Assembly: GCF_020400825.1 (NCBI RefSeq)
Contig: NZ_JAINVH010000012.1
Coordinates: 154,075-218,074, forward strand
DNA: 64,000 nucleotides
Origin: Streptomyces sp. HPF1205
GTDB taxonomy: Bacteria; Actinomycetota; Actinomycetes; Streptomycetales; Streptomycetaceae
Direction of reading: 5' to 3'
Shown here: positions 43,554 through 51,943 of the stretch, piece by piece
Layout: each line of letters opens with the position of its first letter
Position numbering within the stretch: position 1 is the stretch's first letter
Made by a program: the position numbers and the translations under genes
The notes under the pieces: generated by a model
The model's database searches: none
What the model saw: only the letters and a program-made list of their open reading frames with translations
Told to the model about the DNA's origin: nothing

Positions 43554-44335
43554 TCAGGCAGCGGCGCCCTGCTCCTCGCGCTCGACCAGGACGCCGTTGT
43601 CGAACCGGGCGCGGGAACGAACCCAGGGGGACGAGGTGGGCTCCGGTGATCGCGCGCCGGCGGTCCTGGGCGGACTCGACGAGCTTGAACACCATCGCGA
43701 GGGCCGCGGCCGGGCTTCCGGCGCCGCGGGTGACCTTGGTGCGGAGCTTGGCCGTGGAGAAGGTCGACTCGATGGGGTTGGTGGTCCGCAGGTGGATCCA
43801 GTGCTCGGCCGGGAAGTCGTAGAACGCCAGCAGCTCCTCGCGGTCGTCGGTGATCTTCGCGACGGCCTTGGGCCATTTCGTGCCGTGGGTCTTCGCGACC
43901 GCCGCGATCGCCTTCTCGGCGTGGGCGCGTCCTGGGCGTTGTAGATCTCCTGCACGGCCCTCGTTGCGCCTGGTTGGGCGGACTTCGGCAAGGCGTCCGT
44001 GACATTCCGGGCTCTATGGACCCAGCGCCTCTGGTGCCGTGCAGTGGGGAAAACCTCGGCCAGGGCCTTCCACAGGCTCATCACGCCGGCGCCGATGACC
44101 AGCTCCGGGTCGCGCATGCCGCGCCGCCGGCAGTCGCGCAGCAGGCCGCCCACGACTCGGTCGACTCCCGCAGTCCCTCAGCGAGCGCGATCAGCTACTT
44201 GGTGCTGTCCAATCGCACGCCGAGCAGGACCAGGACGCACGAGTGTGCCTGGCCGAGCCGGACCTTGGGGTGCACTCCGTCGACCCAAAAACGTAGACGA
44301 AGTCGCGGTCGGACAGGTCGCGGTCCTGGATAGCC
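43554..44335 (-). pseudogene. IS256-family transposase remnant
   Basis: The minus strand holds IS256-type transposase pieces in several frames. FWVDGVHPKVRLGQAHSCVL (near 44290) is followed by a stop, then LLRDCRRRGMRDPELVIGAG, TARHQRRWVHRARNVTDALP and AVQEIYNAQD, a frameshift, MVFKLVESAQDRRRAITGAH in a second frame, and ARFDNGVLVEREEQGAAA back in the first frame. DDE acid context WVDG is still visible. At least three indels or stops break the gene, so it is dead. Sequence 44336-44658 shows no gene I can support. Confidence 0.75.
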
Positions 44336-44658
44336 CGTGCCCGAGCTCAGGAGACCCCCTTGGTGATGACGGCGTTCTTCTGCACCGGCGCAGCCCTCAC
44401 CTTTGGCCGCCACCGGCCGGCTGCTTGCCACCTTCGTCGCCCTCCTCGCCCGGGACCCCGCCCGCCGTGCCCAGGCCCGCGAAGTACTGCGTCTCCTCCT
44501 CAACCGCCGGCCGCGATCGCAGCCAGCGGTGATCGTCACCAGTAATGGCGGGTACGCGCCCGGGCCCGCGGGCAGGCGGCCACCTCGGGGGACCCTCGCC
44601 GGGATCGACACGATCGACATCTGATCCGCGGGGTGCGCCCAGGCCCTAGGGTGGGCGG

Positions 44659-45279
44659 GTGGCCCGATACTTCGACGTACACCCGGACAACCCCCAGCCC
44701 CGGATCATCAGCGCCGTGGCCGACACCATCCGGTCGGGCGGGCTCGTCGCCTACCCGACCGATTCCTGCTACGCGCTCGGCTGCGGGCTGGGCAACCGCG
44801 ACGGCATCGACCGCATTCGTTCCGTCCGTCACCTTGACGACCGGCACCACTTCACCCTGGTCTGCCATAATTTCGCGCAGCTCGGCCAATTCGTGCAGAT
44901 CGATAATGATGTGTTCCGCGCGGTCAAGGCGGCGACTCCCGGCAGTTACACCTTCATCCTGCCCGCGACGAAGGAAGTGCCGCGCCAACTGCTGCATCCC
45001 AAGAAGCGAACCGTCGGCGTCCGTATCCCCGATCACGTCGTGACGCAGGCGCTGCTTACCGAGCTCGGTGAGCCGCTGGTCTCCAGCACTCTGCTGCTGC
45101 CCGACGAGGCCGAGCCGATGACGCAGGGCTGGGAGATCAAGGAGCGGCTCGACCATGCGCTGGACGCCGTGGTGGACTCGGGCGACTGCGGCACCGAGCC
45201 CACCAGCGTCATCGATTTCTCCGGCGATGAACCCGAAGTCCTGCGCCGCGGCTCCGGGGACCTGACGCGGTTCGAGTAA
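44659..45279 (+). CDS. YciO/Sua5/YrdC-family protein (threonylcarbamoyl-AMP synthase-like)
   Basis: A 206-residue single-domain protein from GTG 44659. It shows the Sua5/YciO pattern: ISAVADTIRSGGLVAYPTDS, then YALGCGLGNRDGIDRI, FTLVCHNFAQL, TPGSYTFILPAT, and a closing TSVIDFSG. The KRTVGVRIPDH segment forms the nucleotide pocket. It lacks the C-terminal Sua5 domain, so it matches the short YrdC/YciO type that helps make tRNA t6A or has a related unknown role. Streptomycetes have a separate canonical copy, so this may be the YciO branch. Confidence 0.85.
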   Translation: MARYFDVHPDNPQPRIISAVADTIRSGGLVAYPTDSCYALGCGLGNRDGIDRIRSVRHLDDRHHFTLVCHNFAQLGQFVQIDNDVFRAVKAATPGSYTFILPATKEVPRQLLHPKKRTVGVRIPDHVVTQALLTELGEPLVSSTLLLPDEAEPMTQGWEIKERLDHALDAVVDSGDCGTEPTSVIDFSGDEPEVLRRGSGDLTRFE

Positions 45280-45324
45280 CTGTCCCCTCGGCGGGCAGCG
45301 GTGGTCGCTTCGCGGCAGCGCGCA

Positions 45325-45500
45325 CTCATCCGATGGGTCATGGTCGGCGACTTCGCCCAGGCCATCTACCACTGGCGCGGCGCCCGCGACATCATGACCG
45401 GATTCCGCGGCACCCGCCTGTCCCTGTCACGCTCTTTCCGCTTCGGCCCCGCCCTGGCCGAAGAAGCCAACCGCTGGTTCGCCATCGCCGTACCGGTCAG
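45325..45500 (+). pseudogene. UvrD/Rep-like helicase fragment
   Basis: The plus strand reads WVMVGDFAQAIYHWRGARDI and then LSLSRSFRFGPALAEEANRW, equivalent to helicase motifs III and IV of an SF1A helicase (VGDxxQxIYxWRGA and SFRFG). No motif I or further C-terminal motifs are present and the reading frame quickly loses meaning. It is a short leftover of a large gene. Confidence 0.65.
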
Positions 45501-45610
45501 GACACGCCGGGCGTCCTGGGTCATGGACGGTGCGCCGGATGCCCGGCGCCTCGCGGTGGCGCCGTGCCATTGGCAAGGGCGTTACACCGGAGACAGGACC
45601 TGGGTCAGGC

Positions 45611-46000
45611 CTACGCGGCCCTGCCGAGTGGCCGGTCGGGGCGGCAGAGCTGACAGGTTGCGGTGTCGGGGCGCTCGAGGGCGGTGCGGGCCTGGCCGGT
45701 GGTGGCGGGCTGGGCGAGGACGCGGTAGGTGCTGCGATGCACGATCCGGGCCGACCCGGACTCGGTGCCGAAGGAGACGGCCTGTTCGATCTTCCAGTCC
45801 GGGGTGACGCCGTGTCGCTCGGTGGGCACCTGGTCGTACGCCTGGCCCTGGACCGGGTCGCAGCGCGAGGCGGGGGCCTGGAAGTCGACGGGTGCGGGTT
45901 CGTCGGTCAGGCGGCCGTACCGCTGGGTGGCGGCGGGGAGGTGGATCTGCAGGTCGTGCCACCAGGTCGTGTCGGCCTCCTTGCGTCGGCGCTTGACCAC
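45611..46000 (-). CDS. small protein of unknown function, paralogue of 38302-38574, 5' end shifted
   Basis: A 129-residue frame whose first 40 residues (VKRRRKEADTTWWHDLQIHL, then PAATQRYGRLTDEPAP) match the protein at 38302-38574. Upstream, the usual VHDGRRIHAVV start is present but the His-Asp-Gly part is in another frame, suggesting a 1-base change. The extra C-terminal half is Thr/Arg rich with a CQLC pair, and the earlier copy lacks it. Function is unknown. It is 105 bases from a divergent regulator. Confidence 0.5.
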   Translation of the reverse strand: MVKRRRKEADTTWWHDLQIHLPAATQRYGRLTDEPAPVDFQAPASRCDPVQGQAYDQVPTERHGVTPDWKIEQAVSFGTESGSARIVHRSTYRVLAQPATTGQARTALERPDTATCQLCRPDRPLGRAA

Positions 46001-46071
46001 GGCATGGATGCGCCGGCCCGTCGTGGACTTCCTCGTGCAGAGACGCTCTTACCGACAACTCGAATTTTCTT

Positions 46072-46087
46072 GACAGGAATTCTTGTC
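46072..46087. promoter_or_regulatory. candidate operator upstream of ArsR-like gene
   Basis: A near-perfect 16-bp inverted repeat GACAGGAATTCTTGTC, with a TTGACA overlapping its left side, lies 18 bases before the regulator start. A partial second half-site (ACAACTCGAATT) lies just upstream. It is the likely binding site of the encoded winged-helix protein. Confidence 0.55.
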
Positions 46088-46104
46088 GGTCGCATCCTGG
46101 AACG

Positions 46105-46776
46105 GTGCTGGATGTCGCTGTGATCGAAGAGCCCGCCGCGGCGGAGGCGTCCCTGGACCCGATACGGTCCCGGATCCTCGCCGCCCTGGCCGAGCCCGGC
46201 TCGGCCGCCATGGTGGCCGGCCGCCTTGACCTGCCCCGGCAGAAGGTCAACTACCACCTGAAGGAACTGGAGCGTCACGGGCTGGTCGAGCTCGCCGAGG
46301 AGCGGCGCAAGGGCAACGTCACCGAACGGATCTACCGCGCCACCGCCGCCTCGTACGTGATCTCCCCCAGCGCGCTGGCCGCCGTCAGTCCCGACCCCTC
46401 CCGCTCACCGGACCAGCTGTCCGCGCGGTGGCTGCTGGCGCTGGGGGCCCGGCTGGTGCAGGAGGTCGGGGCCCTGCTGACCGGTGCCTCCCGAGCCCGC
46501 ATGCGGGTGAGCACTTTCGGCATCGACGCGCAGGTGCGGTTCGCCTCCGCGGCCGACCGCACGGCCTTCGCCGACGAGCTGACGCAGGCGGTCGCGGCCC
46601 TGGTCGGCCGCTACCACGACGAGTCCGCTCCGCGGGGCCGCACCCACCGGGTGGTCGTCGCACTCCACCAGATCCCCGCAGCCCAGCCCCGGGACGCGGC
46701 TGAACACACCGAACCGCGGCGGCCCGCGGCGACGGACACGACGGAACGTGAAGCAGGACAGGACGAGGAACGATGA
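46105..46776 (+). CDS. ArsR-type winged-helix regulator
   Basis: A 223-residue protein from GTG 46105. Residues about 15-75 form a winged helix: LDPIRSRILAALAEPGSAAM, then LDLPRQKVNYHLKELERHGL and a basic wing (EERRKGNVTERIY). The rest contains a hydrophobic helical domain (LSARWLLALGARLVQEVG) and a strand VVVALHQIPA. The stop overlaps the downstream SRPBCC gene by ATGA, a typical pair in which the regulator controls an AHSA1/SRPBCC protein. The palindrome upstream supports autoregulation. Confidence 0.88.
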   Translation: MLDVAVIEEPAAAEASLDPIRSRILAALAEPGSAAMVAGRLDLPRQKVNYHLKELERHGLVELAEERRKGNVTERIYRATAASYVISPSALAAVSPDPSRSPDQLSARWLLALGARLVQEVGALLTGASRARMRVSTFGIDAQVRFASAADRTAFADELTQAVAALVGRYHDESAPRGRTHRVVVALHQIPAAQPRDAAEHTEPRRPAATDTTEREAGQDEER

Positions 46777-47513
46777 CGCATCCGTTCGAGATCGAACTGG
46801 AGACGACCCTGCCGGCCAGCCCGGAACAGGTGTGGGAGGCGATCGCCACAGGACCGGGGATCGACTCCTGGTTCATGGGGCGCAACGACGTGGAGCCGCG
46901 CGAGGGCGGAATCGCCGGCATGGACACCGGTGGCCACCGCGAGGAGGCGGTGATCACCGCGTACGAACCTGGCAGGCGCCTGGCCACGCGTACCGCCACC
47001 GCCGACGACGGCCGCTTCATGGCGTTCGAGTACCTGATCGAGGGCCGAGACCAGGGCAGCACCGTGCTGCGCGTCGTCCACAGCGGTCTGCTCGGTGACG
47101 ACTGGGAGGACGAGTTCGACGCCCTGCGCCGCGGCTGGCCCTTCCATCTCCACACGCTGGGCGAGTACTTGGCGCACTTCCCCGGCCGCACCGGTGTTCC
47201 CGTGTTCGCCGTGGCGATGCCGGGCGGGCGGCCGGCGCACGAGGTGAGGGCGGCGCTCGCCCGCGCCTTGTCGCTGCCGGCGCCGGTGGCCGCGGGCACG
47301 CGGGTGCGCGCCGAGCCGGCGGGCCTTGCGCCGGTGGACGGCGAGGTGGTCTGGGCGGACGACGAGCGCTTCGCGGTCCGTACCGGCGACGCGATCCTCA
47401 CCTTCCACCACGGCGCCGCCGGCCCCGTGCTGATGTTCCACCACCTGTTCGGCCCGGACACGCGCGGAGCCGAGGCCGCCTGGCAGCAGTGGCTGAACCG
47501 GCTCCTGGCCTGA
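46773..47513 (+). CDS. SRPBCC/AHSA1-domain protein
   Basis: A 246-residue protein with the START-like fold: ETTLPASPEQVWEAIATGPG, then WFMGRNDVEPREGG, EFDALRRGWPFHLHTLGEYL. This family binds hydrophobic ligands or assists Hsp90-type chaperones; in actinomycetes it is commonly paired with ArsR-like regulators. The start overlaps the regulator stop. The last about 90 residues form an additional beta-rich unit, longer than the basic domain. Confidence 0.87.
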   Translation: MTHPFEIELETTLPASPEQVWEAIATGPGIDSWFMGRNDVEPREGGIAGMDTGGHREEAVITAYEPGRRLATRTATADDGRFMAFEYLIEGRDQGSTVLRVVHSGLLGDDWEDEFDALRRGWPFHLHTLGEYLAHFPGRTGVPVFAVAMPGGRPAHEVRAALARALSLPAPVAAGTRVRAEPAGLAPVDGEVVWADDERFAVRTGDAILTFHHGAAGPVLMFHHLFGPDTRGAEAAWQQWLNRLLA

Positions 47514-47560
47514 CCCCGGAAACCGACCGGACACCGCTCACGACAACCCGAGGAATCACC

Positions 47561-48133
47561 ATGCGTACCCTGATCAGCACCGCGTTCATCTCCCTCGACG
47601 GCGTCGTGGAGGCCCCCGGCGGCGAACCCGGCTACCGCAACTCCGGCTGGACGTTCAAGGACGTCGAGTTCGTCCCCGAGGCCTTCGAGATCAAGGGGAG
47701 GGAGCAGGAGGAGGCCGGCGCGATGCTGATGGGCCGGGTCAGCTACGAGGCGTTCAGCCCGGTGTGGCCGGATATGGAGGAGTTCGCCCGCTACAAGGCG
47801 ATGCCGAAGTACGTCGTCTCCACCACCCTCATCGAGGGCGACCTGGTCTCCGGCTGGGGACCGACCACGATCCTGCGCTCGCTCGACGAGGTCGCCGACC
47901 TGAAGGACACCGAGGGAGGCCCGATCATCGTCCACGGCAGCGCGTCCCTGAACCATGGCCTGTCCGACGCCGGCCTGATCGACCGCTACCACCTGCTCGT
48001 CCACCCGCTGCTGCTGGGCGCGGGCAAGCGCCTGTTCAGTGCCACGGACAAGGACACCCAGAAGCTGAGGCTGGTCGAGCACGACACCTACTCCAACGGC
48101 GTGCAGAAGCAGGTCTTCGACGTCGTCCGCTGA
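47561..48133 (+). CDS. dihydrofolate reductase (RibD C-terminal) family protein
   Basis: A 190-residue reductase-fold protein. ATG 47561 has GAGGAA upstream. It opens LISTAFISLDGVVEAPGGEP, then GAMLMGRVSYEAFSPVWPDM, KYVVSTTLIEGD, and GGPIIVHGSASLNHGL with the NADPH-binding loop. The family includes RibD-type reductases of unknown substrate that accompany AHSA1/ArsR gene sets. It probably closes the operon; a terminator follows after 19 bases. Confidence 0.88.
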   Translation: MRTLISTAFISLDGVVEAPGGEPGYRNSGWTFKDVEFVPEAFEIKGREQEEAGAMLMGRVSYEAFSPVWPDMEEFARYKAMPKYVVSTTLIEGDLVSGWGPTTILRSLDEVADLKDTEGGPIIVHGSASLNHGLSDAGLIDRYHLLVHPLLLGAGKRLFSATDKDTQKLRLVEHDTYSNGVQKQVFDVVR

Positions 48134-48152
48134 CCGGGGACCCCGGGTGATC

Positions 48153-48181
48153 GGGGCGGGCGGCACCGGGCCGCCCGCCCC
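48153..48181 (+). terminator. hairpin terminator after DHFR-family gene
   Basis: A perfect 12-bp stem (48153-48164 with 48170-48181) and 5-base loop. It ends the regulator/SRPBCC/reductase operon and also faces the decayed minus-strand gene. Confidence 0.8.
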
Positions 48182-48219
48182 CGCGTGGACATGACGCCGC
48201 CTGCCGGCGCGGCGCCCTG

Positions 48220-48572
48220 TCAGGCCGTGACGGGTGTGTTCCAGGGGATGCGGTGGTCGTACTGCCGGGCCGTCTTCTCGGGGGTGGCCGGGCGGGCGAC
48301 CGGCGGCAGGACGGCGTCGCGTACGACGCGGCCCACGGGCCCGCCGCCTTGTTGCTGTTGATACGGGCGCCCTGGGCGATGACCTTCTCCACCCTGGCCC
48401 GGCGGGCGCGCTCGTAGGTGGCGAAGGCCTGGTCGTACGGGAGGTCGCGCAGCGCGCGGGCGAGTTCGACGGCGCTCTCCGCGGCGAGCGAGGCGCCCTG
48501 GCCGGAGTTGGGCGACGTGGCGTGCGCGCAGTCGCCGACCAGCACGATCCGGCCGCGGTGCCAGTGCGGCAC
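48220..48572 (-). pseudogene. FAD-dependent monooxygenase C-terminal fragment with frameshift
   Basis: The minus strand reads HWHRGRIVLVGDCAHATSPN, then GQGASLAAESAVELARALRD, the second FAD motif (GD) and following helix of aromatic-ring hydroxylases. Near 48345 homology passes to another frame ending RIPWNTPVTA at 48220. The FAD-binding N-terminal part is absent upstream. A 9-bp hairpin (48584-48604) sits at the break. The interval 48605-48896 shows no gene I can support. Confidence 0.7.
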
Positions 48573-48896
48573 GTGCGGCAGGTCCTGCCCTCGCCGAGGG
48601 CAGGCACCTCGCCTTCGGCAACGTAGTGATCAGCCGGCAGGGGGTGCGCGGGCAGGTCGGCGTGCTGCCCTGGTCGCAGGTGGAACCGCTGCAAACGACC
48701 GCGGCGAGGCAATCGTCAAACGCTTCGGACAGCTCCGCCCGCTGGCCCGTACGCACCTCGGCTCGATCCCGAACCTGCCCATGTTCCGCACCCTTTACGA
48801 GGACCTGCGCCGGGCGCGGCCGGCCCGACGGAAGGGCTGTGTCACAGCCCCGTCACAGCGGGCGTCCGGCGGGCGGCGATCCGGCAGGCTCAACGC

Positions 48897-49358
48897 ATGC
48901 GTACCCGACACTGCGCCGCGGCTCTGGCCTCCGCCGCGCTTTTGGGCCTCACCATGGCTGCCTGCTCGTCCTCCGGCAGCAGCGGCGACGACGCCAAGGC
49001 CACCACCACGCCGCCGACAACCACGACCGCGCCGGCCACCGCTTCCGTGACCCCCTCCGCGACCGCCGGTGCGTCCGGGCCGGCGTCGAACTACACGGTG
49101 TACCGGAACTCCGGCGGCGGCGCGGAGATGGGCATCGCCGACCTCTTCCTGCCGGACGCCACCGAGGCGACCGCACGGGCCGCGATCCAGGACTTCGTGC
49201 GGAAGAACAGCGCCAGCGTCGGCTACAGCGTCCAAGTGGTCCGCACCAAGGTCGCCGGCCAAGGGTTCGTCTGCCAGGGCCAATGGCGCAAGGACTCCGC
49301 CACCGCCAAGACCTACGGCGGGACGGTGGGGCTGACGATCACCTGCCCGAACCCGTAA
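48897..49358 (+). CDS. small lipoprotein
   Basis: A 153-residue exported protein. MRTRHCAAALASAALLGLTM leads to a lipobox ending in Cys 23, followed by a Ser/Thr/Pro linker. The mature domain has strands and two Cys (GFVCQGQW, LTITCPNP) that could form a disulphide. Similar DUF-type streptomycete lipoproteins are of unknown function. The stop lies 1 base before the ISAs1 element, so the element inserted next to this gene without breaking it. Confidence 0.75.
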   Translation: MRTRHCAAALASAALLGLTMAACSSSGSSGDDAKATTTPPTTTTAPATASVTPSATAGASGPASNYTVYRNSGGGAEMGIADLFLPDATEATARAAIQDFVRKNSASVGYSVQVVRTKVAGQGFVCQGQWRKDSATAKTYGGTVGLTITCPNP

Positions 49359-49359
49359 C

Positions 49360-50642
49360 CAGGGCTTCGGCGTAGTTGGCGGCCGTCCGTTTTGTGATCA
49401 CGTGAGGTCGAGGAGTTCGAGGGGTCGGCGGGCGTCGCGCGCGTTGCGGCGGAGTCCGGCGGCGATGTTCTTCACGCCGCTGAGCCGTGGAGCGCCGGCC
49501 GCGAGGTTGCGCCAGGTCGCCATCGCTCGGGGAGCATTGCCGGTCCGCAGCTGGGAGGCGTCCTCGGCGAAGGTGGTGTCGCGGACGTGGTGCAGCGCCT
49601 TGATCTTCCAGTGGCCCCGGATCAGCCGTGCGGGCTGGGCGGGGTTGGCTTGCTCGGCGGTCGGGCTCGTGAGTGCGTACACGGTCGTGATCGTGGTCCT
49701 GCCGGTCTTGCGGTCGGTGCGGCGGCGTTTGATCTGGATGGCCTGGAAGGTTCCGGGGAAGAGCAGGTTGCTCATGGTGGCGGTCTTGATCCGGCGGATC
49801 TCGGGGCGGCCGTGGCCTGTGCCCCGGGTACGGCCCTGGAGCGGAATGTCCTTCCAGGGCAGGGACTTCATCTGCTTGCGCGGCTTCTTCTGGTTGCCCT
49901 TGACGATCGCGATGTAGTGGGCTCGGCGGCCGAGGAGGTGGCCGGCGTGCTCGCGGTGGGTGTGCAGCGCGTCGCTGGTAACGACCGTCCCGGCGAGGTC
50001 GGCGACGGTCTCCAGCAGCGGCTGGAAGCGGGTGGGCTCTGCGGTCTTCTCGCCGACGTCGAGCTGGGCCGGGACCGGCCCGGTGGTGTGCTCCACCGCG
50101 GCGAGCAGGTGTATCTTCCGTCCTCGGGCTTTCGCCGTGCCGCGTAGAGACTTGCCGTCCACGGACAGGCCGTGCAGTCCAGAGCCCGCAGGCCGGCGGT
50201 CGGTGAGCCAGCCGCCCACCGCCGGGTCCAGGGTATCGCCGTCGATGCGGGCGGGCAGCCGGCGGACCGTCGCTTCGGCCGGCACCAGCCGCCTGGGCAG
50301 TACCGGATCGGGTCGAACCCCGAGACGCTCCAGCACGTGCGGTGGTGCGTCCGCGATCCGCTCGCCGACCGCCAGTAGCGAGGTCGCCCCGGCCAGTACC
50401 GCGCATGCGGTCAGGGCGAGTACGACGGCCGGCGCGTGCCGCACGCCACGCGGATCGCGCGGGTCCGGGACCCGGGTCAGCCGCTCCAGCAGGCCGGGCA
50501 CTTCGCCGGGCCCGACGTCGGGCTGCTCGCGGAGTTGGTCAAGGGCAGGCGGAATCGGAGATGATGCGTCGGCAGGCACGGTCTTCCAGGCAGGTCACGG
50601 GGCGTCGAGAACTCCATGATCTTGGAAACCGTGCCTGCCCTG
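49360..50642 (-). mobile_element. ISAs1-family insertion sequence, apparently complete
   Basis: About 1.28 kb. Both outer edges begin CAGGGC when read inward (CAGGGCTTCGGCGTAGT on the left, CAGGGCAGGCACGG on the right), as in ISAs1 ends, although the match beyond CAGGGC is weak. The left boundary is supported by a second copy at 54408-54796 that ends at the same base. No clear target duplication is seen. It carries one transposase gene. Confidence 0.65.
49398..50579 (-). CDS. ISAs1-family DDE transposase
   Basis: A 393-residue transposase that looks full length. The N-terminal region has [20 protein letters not shown] and a membrane-like helix typical of the DDE_Tnp_1-associated segment. Catalytic motifs follow: [24 protein letters not shown], and the C-terminal [14 protein letters not shown] with the last acidic residue. 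[17 protein letters not shown] is also typical. No frameshift is visible, so it may still be mobile. Confidence 0.9.
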   Translation of the reverse strand: MPADASSPIPPALDQLREQPDVGPGEVPGLLERLTRVPDPRDPRGVRHAPAVVLALTACAVLAGATSLLAVGERIADAPPHVLERLGVRPDPVLPRRLVPAEATVRRLPARIDGDTLDPAVGGWLTDRRPAGSGLHGLSVDGKSLRGTAKARGRKIHLLAAVEHTTGPVPAQLDVGEKTAEPTRFQPLLETVADLAGTVVTSDALHTHREHAGHLLGRRAHYIAIVKGNQKKPRKQMKSLPWKDIPLQGRTRGTGHGRPEIRRIKTATMSNLLFPGTFQAIQIKRRRTDRKTGRTTITTVYALTSPTAEQANPAQPARLIRGHWKIKALHHVRDTTFAEDASQLRTGNAPRAMATWRNLAAGAPRLSGVKNIAAGLRRNARDARRPLELLDLT

Positions 50643-50728
50643 CATCCGCCCCTGACCCCCAACGAACCATCACCAACCAGCCGACAGCCCACTACGGCGC
50701 AGCCCTGGGGGCGGGACGGGAAGGTGCT

Positions 50729-51943
50729 TCACACGGTCATTTCGGCCGGCACGGAGCGCCGGAGGGTCTGGCCGCCGAGGACGGTGATCAGCATGGCGAG
50801 AGTGGCGGCCAGGCCGGCGACGAGTGACACGAGGCCGAAGGAGCTTCGCTCGACCAGGAAGCCGCCGATGGCCTTTCCGGCCGAATCGCCGATGGCGTCG
50901 GCCGTGGTGATCCACATGAATGCCTCGTTGGCGAAGCGGTTCGGCACGGTGCCGTCCAGCAGGAGGTAACGGCACGTGATCATGGGGGCGGCCGGCAGGC
51001 CGACCAACAGCGTCAGTAGCACCACGGCGGGCATCGAACGCGCGAGGGAGAGCGCGGTCATCAGCAGGGCGAGGAGCAACAGGATGGCCGCGTAACGGCG
51101 GTCGACCGCGGACCTCCAGGTGCGGTGGCCGTATGCGAGCCCGCCCACGAGGCTGCCGATGGCGACCAGGGCGATCAGCAGCCCGGCGATGCCAGGGACG
51201 GCGTGCCGGGTGGCGTAGGCGGGGAGGTCGACTTCCACGACGGCGAAGGCGAAAGCGGTGGGCGCCGTCGTCGCGATCAGGACGGCCAGCGGTCCGCTGG
51301 CCATCACGGCCGGCCTGCTCCACATCTGCACTGCGGCCCGGGGTTGGCTGCGAACCGCGGACAGCCGGCTGAAGACCAGGGTCGCCGACCAGGTGAGGCA
51401 GGAGGTGGCGAGCAGGGCGAAGGTGGTCCCGGCCTGCGCGATTGCGGCACCGGCGCCGGCCGGGCCGCCGATGTATCCGATCTCCTGGAGGACCGCCTGA
51501 ACCGCGTAGGCGCTCTCGCGGTCCTGCTCGCCGGTCAGCCGCGACCAGGCCGACCGCATGGCTGCGTACACCGCGGAGTAGCCGGTGCCGACGGCTGCCG
51601 AAGTCAACACCAGGACCACCAGCGGTGCGTGGGCTTCGCCGGCGGCGACCAGCGCCAGGGTGAGCACCAGGTGCGCCGTGGCGATGACGGCGAGCACGGC
51701 GGCGCCGTACCGGTCGGCCAGCCGGCCGCGCACCGGAGCGGTGGCGGCCGAGCTCAATCCGTAGCAGCCGATCACGATCCCCGCGGATCCGAACGACCCC
51801 GTGGCGTGGACCAGGAACAGCAGCATCGCGAGCGGTTCGGCGCCGACGCCTACGAACACCAGCGTGCCCACGACCGTCAGATTCCGGGTTTCGCTGCTCA
51901 GGAGGAGACGGCCGACGCGCTGACGGTCGGTCTTGGTGCTCAT
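50729..51943 (-). CDS. MFS transporter
   Basis: A 404-residue major facilitator with about 12 hydrophobic helices. The loop motif GRLADRYGAAVLAV after helix 2 is the MFS A-motif region. It starts at ATG 51943 with its TGA-overlapping neighbour (ATGA) being the glycosyltransferase, so the two are coupled. The likely role is export of the product made by the glycosyltransferase, which is inference. The stop is 87 bases from the end of the ISAs1 element. Confidence 0.87.
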   Translation of the reverse strand: MSTKTDRQRVGRLLLSSETRNLTVVGTLVFVGVGAEPLAMLLFLVHATGSFGSAGIVIGCYGLSSAATAPVRGRLADRYGAAVLAVIATAHLVLTLALVAAGEAHAPLVVLVLTSAAVGTGYSAVYAAMRSAWSRLTGEQDRESAYAVQAVLQEIGYIGGPAGAGAAIAQAGTTFALLATSCLTWSATLVFSRLSAVRSQPRAAVQMWSRPAVMASGPLAVLIATTAPTAFAFAVVEVDLPAYATRHAVPGIAGLLIALVAIGSLVGGLAYGHRTWRSAVDRRYAAILLLLALLMTALSLARSMPAVVLLTLLVGLPAAPMITCRYLLLDGTVPNRFANEAFMWITTADAIGDSAGKAIGGFLVERSSFGLVSLVAGLAATLAMLITVLGGQTLRRSVPAEMTV

